Positions 38,667-47,556 of a stretch of DNA of 64,000 nt are shown here, in pieces. The notes below the pieces were generated by a model, which was not told where the DNA came from, made no database searches, and worked only from the letters and a program-made list of their open reading frames with translations. Origin of the DNA: Alphaproteobacteria bacterium HGW-Alphaproteobacteria-4 (GTDB lineage Bacteria; Pseudomonadota; Alphaproteobacteria; Rhodobacterales; Rhodobacteraceae). Position 1 is the stretch's first letter, and each line of letters opens with the position of its first letter. The stretch covers positions 62,001 to 126,000 of the forward strand of contig PHEE01000009.1 in the NCBI GenBank assembly GCA_002842855.1, read 5' to 3'. The translations under genes and the position numbers were made by a program.

Positions 38667-40661
38667 TCAGGGGCCGATCACCGCGCATTCGAGCTGTCGG
38701 GCCACAAGCCGGCGGCAGGCCATTTCGGCGAGCTCTTTCGGCATCCCCACAAAGGTGGCATCGAAGCCGCCGCGCCGGTTGGCGACCTTGCGCAGCGCCT
38801 CGCCCAGTGTATCGGCCTCCATCAGTGCGGTTTGCAGCAGCACCCGTTCGGCCTGATAGCTGGTCGAGAATTTTCCAAGCGAAACGCCCCACTGCTGCCC
38901 GCCAGAGGTGGACAAGCGTGTTATCACCTCGGGCATTGCTTGCGGCGCCGGGGCGGGAGGCGTGAGCGAGGTCAGGATCAAGCCGTCAGGGCGTGGCGCG
39001 GGATGTGTGATTGGCGCGGTCGGCGCAATGGCAGGCGCAGGTGTGACCGCTGATGCGAATTGCAGGGTTTCGGGCTGTGCGGGCTCGGTGGCGACGAAAG
39101 CGGGCACGGTGGGCCCCGGTGCAGGGGGCATGTTGCTGGCTACGAGCGGGGCCAGATCAGAGGTTGCGGTCGCTGCGGGCGCGGGGCTATCGGCAACAGC
39201 TACCAGGCTTTCGGAATCCGGCGCCGAAGCCGCGGCACCGCGCGGCGCGGGCAACGGGCGCGGCGAACTGGCCAAGGCCAAAGCGGAAAGCGTTGGCGCG
39301 GGGTCGAGCGCCACGGCGGCGAACTCGACCGGGCCCGGATCGGCCGTGGCTTCGGGTGCGGGCGTAATGGCGAGCGCGGCCGTTTGCGGCGCCGGGTCCG
39401 ACGGTTCCTGGTCGTCGGACAAGGGTATCGCAACGGGGACCGGCGCAACGCCCTGGGCGAGCAGCATTTCGGCAGGATGCGGGGCCGTGGCCAGTTGCAT
39501 GGTCTCGGGTTGCGGCGCCTCGGATTGCGCGAAGACCGGGCCGGTGGCGGCGGCGGGCTCGGCGGTGGGTGCCTCGGGGCGCGGCACCGGAACCGGGGCT
39601 GCGGCCAGCCCGAGCGTCTCGGGCTGTGCCGGTTCGGATGCCACAAAGGCAGGGCCGGGGGCTGGCGCCACGGCGGCGGCCAGCGCCACGTCGTCGTCTG
39701 TGCCGGTATTTGGGCGCGGGGAGGGGCGCGGGCTGGTTTGCACGGCGCCCGAAACGCGAATGGTCTTGGCGCCCAAGCTGCCTTGCGCCAATGCCACCGA
39801 TGGCTGTGGCGCTGCGTAGACCGGCTTGGTCGGGCGCTGTTCGCGCACCCGCGTGGGCGCCTTGGCGAAGCCAAGATCCAGCAGTTCGGCCATCTTGGCG
39901 TTTCGTTGCGGCGTCGAGGTGCCGCCAAGCACCGTTGCGATGATGCGTTCACCACCGCGCTCGGCCGAAGCGGTAAGGTTGAAGCCCGCCGCGTTCGTAA
40001 AGCCGGTCTTGATGCCGTCAGCGCCTTGATAGCTGTCAAGAAAGCGGGTGTTGGTGTTGTTGACCGCAGCCATTCCTGCATCGGCGGAGCGACGCGAGAA
40101 CAGGTTGTAGTATTCGGGGTAGTCGTAGAACAGGTGCCGCCCCAGCAGGGTGAGATCGCGGGCAGTCGAAAGGTGGCCGCTTTCGGTCAGGCCATTCGCG
40201 TTTTTGAAGGTCGAGTTTTTCATGCCAAGTGCCTTGGCGGTGCGTGTCATGCGCGCGCCAAAAGCGGGGACGGACCCTTCGATCGCCTCGGCGATGGCGG
40301 TGGCCGCGTCGTTGGCGGATTTGATCGCCGCAGCGCGGATGAGGTAGCGGAGTGCAATTTTCTGCCCGGCGCGCAGGCCCAACCGCGAGGGCTGTTCGTT
40401 TGCGGCGCGCGACGAGATGGTGACCATCGTATCAAGGCTGATTTCGCCGTGCTCGATGGCCTCGAAAGCGACATAGAGCGTCATCATCTTGGTCAGCGAG
40501 GCGGGGTGCAAGCGGGTGTCGGCGTTGGCCGAATGCAGAACCTCGCCGGTGCGCGCATCCATCACCAGCGCCGCATAGGGCGCTGCCGATGCCAAAGCCG
40601 GCATCCACGCAACAAATAGTGCCAAAAGCCCGAAACGGACCCAGCGAACAAGCTTGGTCAA
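38667..40661 (-). CDS. D-alanyl-D-alanine carboxypeptidase (DacC/PBP5-6 type) with long linker and SPOR-like end
   Basis: 664 aa. TTG start with AAAGGG upstream; signal peptide 1-26 (ending ALASA). The peptidase S11 domain has S55-L-T-K58, S115-A-N117 and K218-T-G220. Residues about 275-585 are an Ala/Pro-rich disordered linker containing three imperfect copies of F-V-A-x-E-P-A-Q-P-E-T-L (near 339, 377 and 522). The end (about 586-662) resembles a SPOR peptidoglycan-binding domain (WGVSLGKFSTSYQAERVL). It trims pentapeptides in the periplasm, probably at septal or denuded glycan. The linker is unusually long. Confidence 0.9.
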   Translation of the reverse strand: MTKLVRWVRFGLLALFVAWMPALASAAPYAALVMDARTGEVLHSANADTRLHPASLTKMMTLYVAFEAIEHGEISLDTMVTISSRAANEQPSRLGLRAGQKIALRYLIRAAAIKSANDAATAIAEAIEGSVPAFGARMTRTAKALGMKNSTFKNANGLTESGHLSTARDLTLLGRHLFYDYPEYYNLFSRRSADAGMAAVNNTNTRFLDSYQGADGIKTGFTNAAGFNLTASAERGGERIIATVLGGTSTPQRNAKMAELLDLGFAKAPTRVREQRPTKPVYAAPQPSVALAQGSLGAKTIRVSGAVQTSPRPSPRPNTGTDDDVALAAAVAPAPGPAFVASEPAQPETLGLAAAPVPVPRPEAPTAEPAAATGPVFAQSEAPQPETMQLATAPHPAEMLLAQGVAPVPVAIPLSDDQEPSDPAPQTAALAITPAPEATADPGPVEFAAVALDPAPTLSALALASSPRPLPAPRGAAASAPDSESLVAVADSPAPAATATSDLAPLVASNMPPAPGPTVPAFVATEPAQPETLQFASAVTPAPAIAPTAPITHPAPRPDGLILTSLTPPAPAPQAMPEVITRLSTSGGQQWGVSLGKFSTSYQAERVLLQTALMEADTLGEALRKVANRRGGFDATFVGMPKELAEMACRRLVARQLECAVIGP

Positions 40662-40826
40662 CGGTCTGCCCTTTACTGCCTCATGCCCCTTTTTAGGTTG
40701 GGGCTTATATGCTCGCGGTCACGCTAGCACGACATGGCTTGGCTGAAAACACACATAATTCAACGGCTTTCATGGTGTTGTCGCGGCGCATCATGGATTT
40801 ATCTAGCGATAGGTGCTGGGGCGCGA

Positions 40827-41540
40827 TCAGCTACCAGATGTTCCCGTTATCTGGTCCAGCCAATGCGGCAGTTCGTCTAGCCCGCCAATGGTGGCAAAGC
40901 GCGGGTGCGCCTGCGGCGGCGCGGCATCTTCCAGCGCCCAGGTCAAAGCATGTGGCACATGCGCACCCCAGCCCCCCGCTGCCAACATCGGCAGCACGTC
41001 GGATTTCAGTGAGTTGCCTACCATCAACCCCTCGCCGACGCCCGAACCGTGGCGGGCGAACAGACGCGCGTAGGTTTCGGCCTGCTTGTCCGACACGATT
41101 TCCACTGCATCGAACAGATCGCCAAGGCCCGATTGCGCCAACTTGCGCTCTTGATCGAGCAGGTCGCCCTTGGTGATGAGCAGCAGCCGGTAGCGCCCTG
41201 CCAAGGCCGCGACCGTTTCCTGCGCGGCGGGCAACAGCTCAATCGGGTGGCGCAGCATTGCCTGCCCCGCTGCAAGAAGTTCCGAGATCACCGACGCGGG
41301 CACCCGGCCCTCGGTCACTTCGATTGCGGTTTCAATCATCGAAAGCGTGAAGCCTTTGACCCCAAAGCCATAGTGCCCGAGGTTGCGGCGTTCGGCCGCC
41401 AATAGCCGGTCGGCCAGACGCGCGGGCTCGGCGTGGTCCGAGAGCAACTCGGTAAATCGGGTCTGGGTCAACTGAAAGAAGCGCTCGTTGTGCCAAAGCG
41501 TGTCGTCGGCGTCAAAGCCGATGGTTGTGATATGGCCCAT
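40827..41540 (-). CDS. HAD-family hydrolase
   Basis: 237 aa. Motif I is GFDADDTLWHNERFF (nucleophile Asp), motif II LLITKGD, motif III Lys in the DKQAETY region, and motif IV LMVGNSLKSDV. This is the pattern of subclass I HAD phosphatases acting on small phosphorylated molecules. The substrate is not predictable. Monocistronic, divergent from clpS. Confidence 0.85.
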   Translation of the reverse strand: MGHITTIGFDADDTLWHNERFFQLTQTRFTELLSDHAEPARLADRLLAAERRNLGHYGFGVKGFTLSMIETAIEVTEGRVPASVISELLAAGQAMLRHPIELLPAAQETVAALAGRYRLLLITKGDLLDQERKLAQSGLGDLFDAVEIVSDKQAETYARLFARHGSGVGEGLMVGNSLKSDVLPMLAAGGWGAHVPHALTWALEDAAPPQAHPRFATIGGLDELPHWLDQITGTSGS

Positions 41541-41665
41541 GTGCCCCCCTTTTGCTGCTCAGTTTGCAGCCTTGGCACCCGGCAGGCAATGGCAGGGCTT
41601 TTCAGCGCCGCCAATGCGCCTATATTGCCTTTGCCGCCTGAACTCGAATCCCGCAAGGAGTGTGC

Positions 41666-42007
41666 GTGACCCGACGCCCCGACATCATGGCCGACCGCGA
41701 GGACGACCCCGATAGCCGCACCGGGCTAGCAACCCAGACGCGCACCAAGACCGCACGACCGCCGCTTTACAAGGTGATGTTGCTGAATGACGATTACACG
41801 CCGATGGAGTTTGTCGTGCACATTCTGGAGCGGTTCTTTGGCCTCAGCCATGCGCAGGCGTTCGAGATCATGCTGACAGTGCACAAGAAGGGGCTGGCAG
41901 TGGTCGGCGTTTTCAGCTTCGAGATTGCTGAGACCAAGGTGGCGCAGGTAATGGATTTCGCACGCCGCCACCAGCACCCGCTGCAATGCACGATGGAAAA
42001 GGAATAG
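41666..42007 (+). CDS. clpS: ATP-dependent Clp protease adaptor ClpS
   Basis: 113 aa adaptor that delivers N-degron substrates to ClpAP. The core is [24 protein letters not shown] (N-degron pocket residues in NDDYT and the following helix), then [24 protein letters not shown] 41666 is chosen because AAGGAG lies 5 nt upstream. It starts a same-strand run with the methyltransferase and the SDR. Confidence 0.94.
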   Translation: MTRRPDIMADREDDPDSRTGLATQTRTKTARPPLYKVMLLNDDYTPMEFVVHILERFFGLSHAQAFEIMLTVHKKGLAVVGVFSFEIAETKVAQVMDFARRHQHPLQCTMEKE

Positions 42008-42013
42008 CCCGGC

Positions 42014-43042
42014 ATGGCCGATCCGCGCATTTCGCTGGCGCTTGCGGCGCCCGGTTCCTTGCCGTCTGCGGGGCGGATTCTGCTTTTGCGGCCGCGCGCC
42101 GAGCATGATCTGAGCGGGCTGCCCCGCGCGCGGCTGCATCTGGTGCAGGGGTTCCGCCCCGATTACGAGGCGCTTGCGGCGCAGGGCTATGCGGTGTCGC
42201 CCGAGCCCGAGGGGGCTTACGCTGCCGCTTTTGTGTTCGTTCCGCGCGCGCGGGCCGAGGCCGAGGCGCTTTTGGCCGAGGCGACGGCGCGGGTGGTGCC
42301 CGGCGGGCCGATCTGGGTGGATGGCGCCAAGACTGATGGCATAGATGGAATATTGAAGGCGGCGCGGGCCCGGCTCCGGGTGGACGAGCCGATTTCCAAG
42401 GCGCATGGCAAGATCTTTCGTTTTACCTCGCCTGGGCCGGATGTGCTGGCCGACTGGCGCGGTCGACGTTTCAACCCCGCGCCTGGTTTTACCACCGTGC
42501 CCGGCGTGTTTTCGGCCGAGGCGGTGGACCGTGGTTCGGCGCTGCTGGGGGCTGCCCTGCCCGCCCGGCTACCTGCCCGCGTGGCCGATCTTGGCGCGGG
42601 TTGGGGCTGGCTATCGGCGCAGATTCTGGCGCGCGAGGGGGTGGAGGAGTGCCATCTGATCGAGGCCGAGCATGCCGCGCTGGCATGCGCGCGTGAAAAT
42701 ATTTCTGACCCGCGCGCGCGCTTTCATTGGGCCGATGCGCGCAGCTTTCGGCCCGAGGCGCGGTTTGGTGCGGTGGTGATGAACCCGCCATTTCATACCG
42801 CGCGCAGTGCTGACCCGGCGCTTGGTCTTGCATTTATCGCAGCAGCGCAGGCGATGGTGTCGCTATCCGGCACGCTTTACATGGTCGCCAACCGCCACCT
42901 TGCCTATGTCGCACATCTCAAGACGCTTTTCCGCGAAGTTGATGAACTGGGCGACGACCCTGGCTATCGGTTGATCCGGGCGGCGCGACCTATGGCGGCG
43001 GCGAAACCGCGCGTCGCGCTGCCGCCTCGCGCCCGGCGCTGA
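42014..43042 (+). CDS. Class I SAM-dependent methyltransferase, RsmC-like
   Basis: 342 aa. An N-terminal pseudo-methyltransferase-like half is followed by the catalytic half with VADLGAGWGWLSAQIL (SAM motif I), the base-methylation motif VVMNPPFHT and a typical RsmC ending (LYMVANRHLAYVAHLKTLFREV). RsmC makes m2G1207 in 16S rRNA; RlmG-like activity is an alternative. 6 nt after clpS. Confidence 0.85.
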   Translation: MADPRISLALAAPGSLPSAGRILLLRPRAEHDLSGLPRARLHLVQGFRPDYEALAAQGYAVSPEPEGAYAAAFVFVPRARAEAEALLAEATARVVPGGPIWVDGAKTDGIDGILKAARARLRVDEPISKAHGKIFRFTSPGPDVLADWRGRRFNPAPGFTTVPGVFSAEAVDRGSALLGAALPARLPARVADLGAGWGWLSAQILAREGVEECHLIEAEHAALACARENISDPRARFHWADARSFRPEARFGAVVMNPPFHTARSADPALGLAFIAAAQAMVSLSGTLYMVANRHLAYVAHLKTLFREVDELGDDPGYRLIRAARPMAAAKPRVALPPRARR

Positions 43043-43085
43043 GATCGGATAACGTCGCCGCGCGAGAATCACCCCACGAGGCCCC

Positions 43086-43889
43086 ATGTCGATTTCCATT
43101 TCCGGCAAGACTGCCATTGTCACCGGCGCGGCCAATGGCATCGGCCTTGCCATAGCGCGGCATTTTGTCGAAAACGGCGCCAATGTGATGTTCGCGGATA
43201 TCGACGAGGCGCGTCTGGCGGTCGAAGTGGGCGATGGCAACGAGGGCCCCGCGCGCTATTTCGCGGGCGACCTTTGCCAGAAACTGACACTCGCCAACCT
43301 GCTTTCGGCCACGCTGGATGCCTTTGACCGGGTTGATATTCTGGTCAACGCCGCGCGGGTGATTGGCACGGGTGACCCGCTGTGCACCGATGAATCGCTG
43401 CTGCTTTCGATGATGCACCAAAACCTGATGTCGGGGCTGCGGTTAAGCCAGATGACCGCAAAGCGGATGCTTGCGCAGGCCGAAAAAGAAAGCGGACAAG
43501 GCGGCCCGGCGGGCAGCATCATCAACATATCAACCATCGCGGCGCGGCGCGCGCAGCCCGAACTGCTGGCCTATTCCATCTCCTGTGCGGCGGTCGAACA
43601 GGCGACACGGTCGCTGGCAGTGGCGCTTGCGCCACGCGGCGTCCGGGTGAACTGCGTCGCCTTCGGTTCGCTGATGAGCGCCAGCCTGCATGGCGCGCTG
43701 AAAGAGCATAGCGGCTGGCGCGACGAGATCGCCCAAGGCACGCCGATGCGGCGGATCGCGGGGGCGGGTGAGTTGGCCGAAGCGGTGCAGTTTCTCGCCT
43801 CGGATGGTGCGGGCTTCATCACCGGGCAGGTGCTGACGGTCGATGGCGGGCGCGGACTTGGCGATGCGATATCGGTGCCGGCTTTCTGA
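43086..43889 (+). CDS. Short-chain dehydrogenase/reductase lacking the catalytic Lys
   Basis: 267 aa. The Rossmann motif TGAANGIG (residues 13-20), NAA (88-90) and the C-terminal signature LASDGAGFITGQVLTVDGG identify a classical SDR. Tyr163 of the active site is present (LLAYSISCAAVEQ) but the Lys normally four residues later is Cys167 (codon TGT 43584-43586). Without Lys, hydride-transfer chemistry would be weak, so the protein may have a different or non-catalytic role. Substrate unknown. Confidence 0.85.
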   Translation: MSISISGKTAIVTGAANGIGLAIARHFVENGANVMFADIDEARLAVEVGDGNEGPARYFAGDLCQKLTLANLLSATLDAFDRVDILVNAARVIGTGDPLCTDESLLLSMMHQNLMSGLRLSQMTAKRMLAQAEKESGQGGPAGSIINISTIAARRAQPELLAYSISCAAVEQATRSLAVALAPRGVRVNCVAFGSLMSASLHGALKEHSGWRDEIAQGTPMRRIAGAGELAEAVQFLASDGAGFITGQVLTVDGGRGLGDAISVPAF

Positions 43890-43892
43890 ACG

Positions 43893-44318
43893 CTACTGCG
43901 GGTAAACCGCGCGGCACTGTGCGATTTCCGCATTTGCGGTGCGCCTAAGTTCGGCGCGCTTGGTGGCAAGACCGTCGCGTTTGCGTGTTTCGGCCACCGG
44001 GTCAATCGGCACCCGACGTTGCAGCGTTACGGTGACCGGCTCGAAACACAGGCTTTGCTGCGGCGGTTGGGGTGGCGGCGGCGGGCTGCCGGGGGGTGGT
44101 GGCTGCACCGGTCTGGTGCAGCGCACCCATTGCATGTTGGTTTGCTGGTATTCCTCCCAGGCGTAGCCGCGCGCGATATTGCCTTCGACTTCGGCCAGCA
44201 GTTTCTCGACCGCGTCAAGTTCCTGCGTCGCGCGCCAGATACAGCGTTCTTGCGGCGTGCCGCAGGCGAGAAGGGTCAGAACAAGCGCGAAGGGCAGCAG
44301 GCGAAGGGCGCGGCGCAT
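43893..44318 (-). CDS. Putative lipoprotein, Pro-rich
   Basis: 141 aa. Lipobox LTLLAC (Cys19) after a short hydrophobic segment. The mature part has five further Cys residues, a Pro-rich stretch (about 70-88, PPPPGSPPPPPQPP) and a charged C-terminal helix. Not recognised as a named family. The stop codon lies 3 nt from the convergent SDR stop; divergent from hemF. Confidence 0.7.
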   Translation of the reverse strand: MRRALRLLPFALVLTLLACGTPQERCIWRATQELDAVEKLLAEVEGNIARGYAWEEYQQTNMQWVRCTRPVQPPPPGSPPPPPQPPQQSLCFEPVTVTLQRRVPIDPVAETRKRDGLATKRAELRRTANAEIAQCRAVYPQ

Positions 44319-44429
44319 GGCAGTCTCCGTTCGGGTCTGACGCAGCATTGCGCCATGCGGGGCATTTGGCAATTCCCGACGGGCACTGGCTTTGCTAGAA
44401 AGCGGGTTCGGGAGATCGGTGAGGGGCAC

Positions 44430-45305
44430 ATGGCGGGCGAGTTCGAAAGCGAAAAGGCGGCGGCAGCGGCGTGGTTCAGCGTGTTGCGCGACAGAATCGT
44501 GGCGGCGTTCGAGGCGGCGGAGAATGAGGGCGAAGGGCCTGCACCGGGGCGTTTTGAGGTGACCCAGACGCGCCGTTCCGCGCCCGATGGAGGCGATGCG
44601 GGCGGCGGTCTGATGAGCGTGATGCGCGGCGGGCGGGTGTTTGAAAAGGTGGGGGTGAACATCTCGACCGTCTGGGGCAGCCTTGGCGGGCGCGCGCAGG
44701 CGGCAATGGCGGCGCGCGGGGTGCCCGGCATGGCCGAAGACCCGCGTTTCTGGGCCTCGGGAATAAGCCTTGTCGCGCATATGCAGAACCCGCATGTGCC
44801 CGCCGTGCACATGAACACGCGGATGTTCTGGACCCCTGGCGCCACATGGTTTGGTGGCGGCGCTGACCTCAACCCCTGCATCGAATACCCCGACGACACG
44901 GCGCATTTTCATGGCCAGATGCGTGCCGCCTGCGCCGCGCATTCGCCGGATTATTACGACCGCTTCAAGGCCTGGGCCGATGAGTACTTCTTTGTGCCGC
45001 ATCGGGGCCGGGCGCGCGGCGTAGGCGGGATATTCTTCGATGATCTCGACTCGGGCGACTGGGCCGCTGATTTTGCTTTCACGCGGTCCGTGGGTGAGGC
45101 GTTTCTGCCCGCCTACCTGCCGCTGGTAGCCCGGCGGCGCGGCATGGGCTGGGGCGAGGCCGAAAGGGACACGCAACTGATCCATCGTGGGCTCTATGCC
45201 GAATATAACCTCGTCTATGACCGCGGCACCAAATTCGGGCTGGAAAGTGGGCACGACGCGGCGGCGGTGCTGATGAGCTTGCCGCCGCTGGCAAAATGGG
45301 TTTGA
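44430..45305 (+). CDS. hemF: Oxygen-dependent coproporphyrinogen III oxidase HemF
   Basis: 291 aa. The family blocks are intact: GGGLMSVMRGGRVFEKVGVNIS, PAVHMNTRMFW, GATWFGGGADLNPCI, GGIFFDDLDSGDW and the tail YNLVYDRGTKFGLESG. It catalyses the aerobic version of the HemN step. Start ATG 44430 follows GAGGGG; the frame is open much further upstream but that part is antisense to the lipoprotein gene. Confidence 0.96.
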   Translation: MAGEFESEKAAAAAWFSVLRDRIVAAFEAAENEGEGPAPGRFEVTQTRRSAPDGGDAGGGLMSVMRGGRVFEKVGVNISTVWGSLGGRAQAAMAARGVPGMAEDPRFWASGISLVAHMQNPHVPAVHMNTRMFWTPGATWFGGGADLNPCIEYPDDTAHFHGQMRAACAAHSPDYYDRFKAWADEYFFVPHRGRARGVGGIFFDDLDSGDWAADFAFTRSVGEAFLPAYLPLVARRRGMGWGEAERDTQLIHRGLYAEYNLVYDRGTKFGLESGHDAAAVLMSLPPLAKWV

Positions 45306-45389
45306 TCGGCGCGGCCGATTTCACCAGCGGTGCCCGGTTTGGCTTTGCCGCGCAATCAGGCTATACAGGGCGTGCCTTTACCGCTAAGG

Positions 45390-45404
45390 GGCGCGCTTCG
45401 CGCC
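45390..45404 (+). other. Stable small hairpin in the helicase leader
   Basis: GGCGCG-CTT-CGCGCC, 28 nt before the helicase start. It could form in the mRNA leader, where RNA-helicase autoregulation would act, but nothing beyond the structure supports that. Confidence 0.4.
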
Positions 45405-45431
45405 AATTGCGCCCAATCCGAAAGTAACAAG

Positions 45432-47522
45432 ATGACCCAGTTCGACGGCGTGCACGCAGCTTTGACACAAAGCCTTGCGGCCAAGGGCTATGCCGAGTTG
45501 ACGCCGGTGCAACTTGCGGTGCTGGAGCCCGCGGCGGCGACAGCCGACCTTCTTGTTTCGGCGCAAACCGGATCGGGCAAGACCGTGGCCTTCGGGCTGA
45601 CCATCGCAGCGCAGCTTTTGGGCGATGCGGCGCGAATGGGGCCAGCCGACGTTCCGCGTGCATTGATCATCGCGCCCACGCGCGAATTGGCGATGCAGGT
45701 GAAGCGCGAGCTGGACTGGCTCTATGCCCCGGCGGGCGCGGTGATCGCGGCTTGCGTGGGCGGCATGGACGCGCGCGCCGAGCGCCGGGCTTTGGAGCGC
45801 GGTGCGCATATCGTGGTTGGCACGCCGGGGCGCATCTGCGACCACATGCGGCGCGGCGCACTCGATCTTTCGGCGCTGTCGGTGGCGGTGCTCGACGAAG
45901 CAGACGAAATGCTCGATCTGGGCTTTCGCGAAGACCTTGAGTTCATCCTGAAGGCGGCACCGGTCGAACGGCGCACATTGATGTTTTCCGCCACGGTTTC
46001 GCGCGAAATCGCGGCGTTGGCCAAAAGCTTTCAGCGCGACGCGCGGCGCATTTCGACCGTGGCCGAGCGCGAGCAACACCACGATATCGAATACCGCGCG
46101 CTGCTGGTCGATCAGGCCGACCGCGAAAACGCCATCGTCAACGTGTTGCGTTTCTACGAGGCGCGCACGGCGCTGGTATTCTGTTCCACCCGCGCCATGG
46201 TCACCCACCTTACCGGTCGGTTTCTGAACCGTGGTTTTCAGGTGGTGGCCCTTTCGGGCGAGTTGAGCCAGGCCGAGCGCAGCCACGCGCTGCAAGCCAT
46301 GCGGGATGGCCGCGCGCGGGTCTGCGTGGCAACCGATGTGGCGGCGCGCGGCATCGACCTGCCGGGGCTGGAACTGGTGGTGCATGCCGACCTGCCGATG
46401 AACAAAGAGGGCCTGCTGCACCGTTCGGGCCGCACCGGGCGGGCCGGGCGCAAGGGCGTAGCGGCGGTGATCGTGCCGTTTTCGGCGCGCAAAAAGGCCG
46501 AGCGGCTGTTTTCCTTCGCCAATGTCGCGCCCATCTGGGCTTCGGCCCCGAGCGCCGAAGAAGTCAGCGCGCGTGATGTCGAGCGGTTGCTTTCCGAACC
46601 CGTGCTGACGACGCCGGCGACCGCAGACGAGGCGCCGCTGGTCGCACGCCTGATGCAGACCTATGACGCCGAGGCCTTGGCGGTGGCAGTGGTGCGCCAA
46701 TATATGGCGCAGCGGTCGGCCCCCGAGGATCTGGCGGTGGTCAGCCCCGACGGGCCAAAGCCTCGCGAACGGGCGGAATTTGGCGAGAGCGTGTGGTTCA
46801 GCCTGTCGATCGGGCAGGAGGGGCGCGCCGATCCGCGTTGGCTGCTGCCGATGCTGTGCCGCGCGGGCGACCTCACGCGCCGCGACATAGGCGCGATCCG
46901 GGTGCAAGAGATGCGCACCTTGGTGCAGATCCATGCCGATGCGGGCGCCCGGTTCATGGCGGCACTGGGCGCTGGCATGCAGCTTGAGGATGGCATCGCC
47001 GTGAGCGTGCTCGACAAGGCGCCGATTGGCACCGAGGCCCACTCGGCGCCCCGTATTCATGATGCGCGGGGGGTGGCACCTGCCGCACCGCGCGCTTATG
47101 GTGCGAAAAAGGTTTACGAAAAAGCGCCCTACGAGAAAAAGACTTACGAAAAGGCGGCCTACGAAAAGGCCCCTTCCGAGAAAAAGCCCTACGATAAAAA
47201 GCCCTATGGCGGCAAATCGGCCCCGGTGGCCGAGCACGCCGCCCAACCGCGCGAGGTGGCCGACACGCCGCGCCCGGTGGCCAAGCCCGCGCCAATCGCT
47301 GCGGATGCTCCGGCGAAAAAACTGCACCGCAAGGGGGCCGTGGCCTATGACCCGCTTAATGCCCCGGTGCGCCCGGCCAAGGTGCGCGCCCGCGGCGTGA
47401 CCGAGGGCGAAGCCGCAGCCAAAGAGCGCGGCGCAGGTTGGGCAAAGCCCAAACCCAAGGTCAAACCGGAAGGCAAGCCGGGCGCCAAGTTCGGCAAACC
47501 CAGGCCGAAGCCCAAGTTCTGA
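45432..47522 (+). CDS. DEAD-box ATP-dependent RNA helicase with DbpA-like domain and basic repeat tail
   Basis: 696 aa. Helicase core: Q motif TPVQ, Walker A SAQTGSGKT (residues 43-51), VLDEADEMLD, SAT in FSATVSREIA, and HRSGRTGRAGRKG. A DbpA/CsdA-type RNA-binding domain follows (VWFSLSIGQEGRADPRWLLPMLC). The C-terminal about 150 residues are Lys/Tyr/Pro-rich, with six or more Y-(E/D)-K-x repeats (about 555-595) and a KPK-rich end, likely an unstructured RNA-binding tail. Probably acts in ribosome assembly or cold adaptation. Confidence 0.92.
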   Translation: MTQFDGVHAALTQSLAAKGYAELTPVQLAVLEPAAATADLLVSAQTGSGKTVAFGLTIAAQLLGDAARMGPADVPRALIIAPTRELAMQVKRELDWLYAPAGAVIAACVGGMDARAERRALERGAHIVVGTPGRICDHMRRGALDLSALSVAVLDEADEMLDLGFREDLEFILKAAPVERRTLMFSATVSREIAALAKSFQRDARRISTVAEREQHHDIEYRALLVDQADRENAIVNVLRFYEARTALVFCSTRAMVTHLTGRFLNRGFQVVALSGELSQAERSHALQAMRDGRARVCVATDVAARGIDLPGLELVVHADLPMNKEGLLHRSGRTGRAGRKGVAAVIVPFSARKKAERLFSFANVAPIWASAPSAEEVSARDVERLLSEPVLTTPATADEAPLVARLMQTYDAEALAVAVVRQYMAQRSAPEDLAVVSPDGPKPRERAEFGESVWFSLSIGQEGRADPRWLLPMLCRAGDLTRRDIGAIRVQEMRTLVQIHADAGARFMAALGAGMQLEDGIAVSVLDKAPIGTEAHSAPRIHDARGVAPAAPRAYGAKKVYEKAPYEKKTYEKAAYEKAPSEKKPYDKKPYGGKSAPVAEHAAQPREVADTPRPVAKPAPIAADAPAKKLHRKGAVAYDPLNAPVRPAKVRARGVTEGEAAAKERGAGWAKPKPKVKPEGKPGAKFGKPRPKPKF

Positions 47523-47556
47523 AGCCCTGCAGGGTACCCGCCGCAGCGAGCGCCAT

